DNA of 64,000 nt from an uncultured Pseudomonadota bacterium. Lineage in GTDB: Bacteria > Pseudomonadota > Gammaproteobacteria > Steroidobacterales > Steroidobacteraceae. The translations under genes and the position numbers were made by a program. Shown piece by piece: positions 61,076-64,000 of this stretch. The DNA lies in the NCBI GenBank assembly GCA_903884235.1, contig CAISEB010000020.1, positions 62,001 through 126,000 of the forward strand, given 5' to 3'. Each line of letters opens with the position of its first letter. The first letter of the stretch is position 1. The notes beneath the pieces are model-generated. The model saw only the letters and a list, made by a program, of their open reading frames with translations, made no database searches and was not told where the DNA came from.

Positions 61076-62251
61076 TCAGTCCTGGGTTCCTTCGAGGCGT
61101 GCCACGAAGGTCGCGAGGAACAGGTTCGCGCGCTCGCCGTCCATGACCCGGTGGTCGATCGTCAGCGAGACGTAGCAGCGCGGCCGGATCGCGATGGCGT
61201 CCTCGCCGTCGCGTTCGAGGACGACCACGCGCTTCTCGAGCTTGCCGATCCCGAGGATCGCGGACTGCGGCTGGTTGATGATGATCGGCGTCGCGACGAG
61301 GCTGCCGCTGACGCCGTGATTGGAGAGCGTGAACGTGCCGCCCTGCACGTCCGCCGGGACGAGGCGGCCCGCGCGGGCACGCGCCGTCAGGTCTCCCAGC
61401 CCTCGTGCGCAGGCCTCCAGCGACAGCGATCCCACGTCGCGCAGCACCGGCACGACGAGGCCCCGCTCCCCGAGGCCGATCGCGACACCGAGGTCGAGGC
61501 GCGCGTAGAGCTCAGTCGCGTCCCGGGTCCAGCGGGCGTTGGCCTCCGGTACCGCACGGATCGCGGCGACGCACGCGCGCGCGAAGTACGCGGTCAGCGT
61601 CAGCGGGATGCCGCGCTGTTCGAAGGCGGCGCGGTGGCGCGCGCGATGTGCGATCACGGCACCGAGGTCCGCCTCGAACACGGTCGTCACGTGCGGCGCC
61701 GTGTGCAGCAGGCTCTCGACCATGCGCTCGGCGATCCGGCGTCGTGTCGGCGTGTGCGGCACGAGGCGCGTCGCGGTCACGGGCGCCGGGTGAGCGCCTG
61801 GCGCCTGGCGTACGCGCCCCAGCACGTCGTTGGCGGTGATCCGGCCACCGAGACCCGTGCCGGTGAATGACGCGGAGTCCAGGTGGTGTTCGGCCAGGAG
61901 GCGCCGGACGGCGGGGCTCAGCCCCGGTGTCCGCGCTGCGGGCGGCGAATCCGCAAACACGGCAGCGGGCGTCGCCGCGGCGCGAGCCGGGACCGCCGCG
62001 GTGGCCCCGGCCGTGGTGTCGATGCGGCAGAGCAGGTCGCTCGGCGCCACAGCCTCGTCGGCGCGGCGGGCGATCTCGGTGTGGATGCCCGCCGCGGGCG
62101 AAGCGACCTCGACCGTGACCTTGTCCGTCTCCAGTTCGAGCAGGGGCTCGTCGACCGTCACCGGATCGCCCACGCGCTTCAGCCAGCGCAGCACCTGCGA
62201 ACGCATGCCGTCGGAATGAGCGTCCGGTGCACGGACTTCGGTGACGGCCAT
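61076..62251 (-). CDS. 2-oxoacid dehydrogenase E2 (lipoamide acyltransferase, branched-chain type)
   Basis: A 391-residue E2 core: one lipoyl domain (residues 1-78, lipoyl lysine K44 in LETDKVTVE), a subunit-binding domain (about 112-148, SPAVRRLLAEHHLDSASFTGTGLGGRITANDVL) and the acyltransferase domain with the catalytic DHRVMDG near residue 372. It transfers the acyl group to CoA in branched-chain 2-oxoacid or similar dehydrogenases. It lies two bases after the E1 gene. No E3 gene is in the window. Confidence 0.9.
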   Translation of the reverse strand: MAVTEVRAPDAHSDGMRSQVLRWLKRVGDPVTVDEPLLELETDKVTVEVASPAAGIHTEIARRADEAVAPSDLLCRIDTTAGATAAVPARAAATPAAVFADSPPAARTPGLSPAVRRLLAEHHLDSASFTGTGLGGRITANDVLGRVRQAPGAHPAPVTATRLVPHTPTRRRIAERMVESLLHTAPHVTTVFEADLGAVIAHRARHRAAFEQRGIPLTLTAYFARACVAAIRAVPEANARWTRDATELYARLDLGVAIGLGERGLVVPVLRDVGSLSLEACARGLGDLTARARAGRLVPADVQGGTFTLSNHGVSGSLVATPIIINQPQSAILGIGKLEKRVVVLERDGEDAIAIRPRCYVSLTIDHRVMDGERANLFLATFVARLEGTQD

Positions 62252-62253
62252 GG

Positions 62254-64000
62254 CTATGCCCTCGCCAGAGCGCCGAGCGCGAGCGCGATGCCCTCGACGC
62301 CGGGGAGGACCGCGTCGAGCAGCACCGCGCTGTGCGGACTCGGCACGTCCGGCATCGCGAGCCGCTCGACAGGCGCATCGAGGTCGTAGAACGCCTCCCG
62401 CGACAGCACCGCGGCGATTTCGGCGCCAAAGCCCGCGGTCACGTTGTCCTCGTGGACGATCAGGCAGCGCCGGGTACGTCGCACGGAGGCGAGCACGGCT
62501 TCCCGGTCCCACGGCGCGAGCGTGCGCAGGTCGATCACGTCGGCATCGATGCCGGCCTGGTCCGTCGCGAGCAGGCACCGCTCTACCATCGCGCCCCAGC
62601 TGACGACGGTGGCTGCATCGCCCGTCCGCAGCGTGCGCGCCCGGCCGAACGGGATGACGTAGTCATCGCCCGGGTAGGGCCGCCGAGCCCACGCGGCGTC
62701 CAGCATCGCGCGATGCTCGAAGAAGATCACCGGGTCGTTGCCGCGCAGCGCGCTGCGCAGCAGCCCCACGGCGTCCTCGGCATTGGATGGCATGGCGACC
62801 CGCCAGCCGATGGCGTGCACGAACTGCACCTCGTTCGACTGCGAATGCCAGGGATCACCGCACTTGAAGTAGCCGCCGGGCATGCGCACGACCATCGGCG
62901 CGGCATAGCGGTTCGCAGTGCGCCAGCGCATCGTGCCGCAGTCGTTGAGCTGCTCCGTGGCGGGATCCGCGTACTTGCGGAACTGGATCTCGGGGACCGG
63001 CAGCAGACCGGCGAGCGCCATGCCCGTCGCGCGACCGATGATCCCCTCCTCGGAAAGACTGGTGTCGAAGACGCGCTCGACCCCGAAGCGCTCCTGCAGC
63101 CCCAGCGTCGCGGCATGCACGCCGCCCTTGCGGCCGACGTCCTCGCCGAACACGAGCATCCGTGGATTGATCGCCAGCTCCGACGCGAGCGTGCGGCGGA
63201 TCGCACTGACCATGTTGATGCGCGAACCGTCCGGCGCCGGCACCGCCGTGCCTGCCGGCGCCTCGATCCCCTCGGCGCGCAGGCCTCCCTGGCGCTGCAG
63301 CAGCGCATCGCCGACGGTGTCGGACTCGGCGTAGACGTGGCGCGTGGCCTCGGCGGCGACCGGCAGCGGCCGGGCCTCCACGCGCTGCAGCGCACACTCG
63401 ACCTCGGCGCGTGCACCGGCCTCGAGCTCGTGCCAGTCCTGCTCGCTGAATTCGGCCGGCACCAGCTGCTCGTGCAATGCCCGCAGCGGATCACGTGCGC
63501 GCGCGTGGGCAAGTTCCTCGGCCGACCGGTAGGCCTGCGTGTCCTGCCCCGAGTGTCCGGCGAGCCGCGGCACGGCCAGGCGCAGGAGCACCGGCGTGCG
63601 CTGGGTGCGCACGCGGCTCACGGCCGCATGGATCAGGCGCGCGGCCTCCTTCGGATCAGCACTATCGCCATCGAGCACCGTGAGGCCGCGGAACGAACGC
63701 AGGTTCGCGGCGATGTCGCCACCAGGCGTCTGCGTCGTCGCCGGCACCGAGATGCCGTAGCCATTGTCCTCGACATAGAAGAGCAGCGGCAGCTGCTGCG
63801 TGGTCGCAACGTTGAGCGCGGCCCAGAAGCCATTGGTCGCGGTCGAGGCCTCGCCGCCGTGGACGACGGCGATGCTCGTCGATGCAGCCTCGTCGCCGAG
63901 CTCGGTCGCGCGATAGACCAGTGCCTGCGCCCAGCCAACCGCTGGCGTGTACTGCGCACCGACGCCGCCACAGGCGGGCAGCACGCATGCGCCACCGCGT
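62254..64000 (-). CDS. 2-oxoacid dehydrogenase E1, alpha and beta fused (partial)
   Basis: At least 580 residues of a thiamine-diphosphate E1; the gene begins beyond the right edge. The alpha part is in progress (VVHGGEASTATNGFWAALNVATTQQLPLLFYVEDNGYGISVP, thiamine-binding region), and the beta part begins at about 63210 (NMVSAIRRTLASELAINPRMLVFGEDVGRKGGV). The order alpha-beta in one chain matches the fused branched-chain type. It decarboxylates a 2-oxoacid and loads the acyl group on the E2 lipoyl domain. Confidence 0.88.
   Translation of the reverse strand, partial: RGGACVLPACGGVGAQYTPAVGWAQALVYRATELGDEAASTSIAVVHGGEASTATNGFWAALNVATTQQLPLLFYVEDNGYGISVPATTQTPGGDIAANLRSFRGLTVLDGDSADPKEAARLIHAAVSRVRTQRTPVLLRLAVPRLAGHSGQDTQAYRSAEELAHARARDPLRALHEQLVPAEFSEQDWHELEAGARAEVECALQRVEARPLPVAAEATRHVYAESDTVGDALLQRQGGLRAEGIEAPAGTAVPAPDGSRINMVSAIRRTLASELAINPRMLVFGEDVGRKGGVHAATLGLQERFGVERVFDTSLSEEGIIGRATGMALAGLLPVPEIQFRKYADPATEQLNDCGTMRWRTANRYAAPMVVRMPGGYFKCGDPWHSQSNEVQFVHAIGWRVAMPSNAEDAVGLLRSALRGNDPVIFFEHRAMLDAAWARRPYPGDDYVIPFGRARTLRTGDAATVVSWGAMVERCLLATDQAGIDADVIDLRTLAPWDREAVLASVRRTRRCLIVHEDNVTAGFGAEIAAVLSREAFYDLDAPVERLAMPDVPSPHSAVLLDAVLPGVEGIALALGALARA

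Overview
The window is a high-GC, tightly packed bacterial chromosome segment, probably from a pseudomonad-like or related gammaproteobacterium of the phylum Pseudomonadota. That placement is inferred from the CusCBA/CopL copper genes, a UrcA-family protein, a YceI protein, TonB-dependent uptake and Tat/Sec periplasmic redox proteins. I see no rRNA, tRNA, CRISPR array, transposase or phage gene. Nearly all of it is protein-coding, on both strands, with many 1-4 base stop/start overlaps that mark operons.

Layout. 0-8 kb: the end of a copper-storage-type protein, a TonB receptor paired with an acetylpolyamine amidohydrolase, then a divergent pair of a trimethylamine-methyltransferase (MttB) family protein and a trimethylamine-dehydrogenase-type flavoprotein. 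8-18 kb: housekeeping and mixed genes (5-formyl-THF cyclo-ligase, Bcr/CflA exporter, ketopantoate-reductase-like protein, YceI, glyoxalase fold, phosphoesterase, PsiE-like, hydrolase, GST, FAD protein). 17.5-20.4 kb: a betaine/homocysteine methyltransferase-type protein and a degenerate alpha/beta hydrolase behind a perfect CRP-type palindrome. 20.5-26.6 kb: a CopL-CusCBA copper/silver efflux operon. 26.6-29.6 kb: a three-gene overlapping cassette (OPA transporter, 2-oxoglutarate oxygenase, HD-domain diiron oxygenase) of the TmpA/TmpB or PhnY*/PhnZ type, which oxidatively cleaves phosphonates. 32-37 kb: a TTQ-dependent amine dehydrogenase operon (both subunits, two c-type cytochromes, a molybdopterin oxidoreductase). 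37-46 kb: MFS carrier, FAD amine oxidase, acyl-CoA dehydrogenase, a large secreted six-hairpin glycosidase-like protein, a hydrolase and a UrcA protein. 46-49 kb: a BetI-like repressor divergent from a second MttB-family protein across a perfect 24-bp palindrome. 49-53 kb: gamma-glutamyltransferase and two SDRs. 53-56.4 kb: choline sulfatase followed by a fused choline-binding protein/permease. 58-64 kb: mauD and mauE, needed for TTQ subunit biogenesis, sit at the end of a six-gene run with a 3-oxoadipyl-CoA-type thiolase, a PaaI thioesterase and branched-chain 2-oxoacid dehydrogenase E2 and E1.

How it fits together. The unifying theme, which is my inference, is uptake and breakdown of amines, especially quaternary and methylated amines. 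The set covers choline sulfate hydrolysis, choline/betaine import, possible release of glycine betaine from trimethylaminoethylphosphonate, a betaine-type methyl transfer to homocysteine, two MttB-family proteins with no corrinoid partner in view, a TMADH-type dehydrogenase, an acetylpolyamine deacetylase, a PuuB-like oxidase and a TTQ amine dehydrogenase. The most unusual points are the linked molybdoenzyme in the TTQ operon, the displaced mauED pair, the ChoX-ChoW fusion without an ATPase gene, and the phosphonate cassette whose oxygenase lacks the usual N-terminal zinc cysteines.
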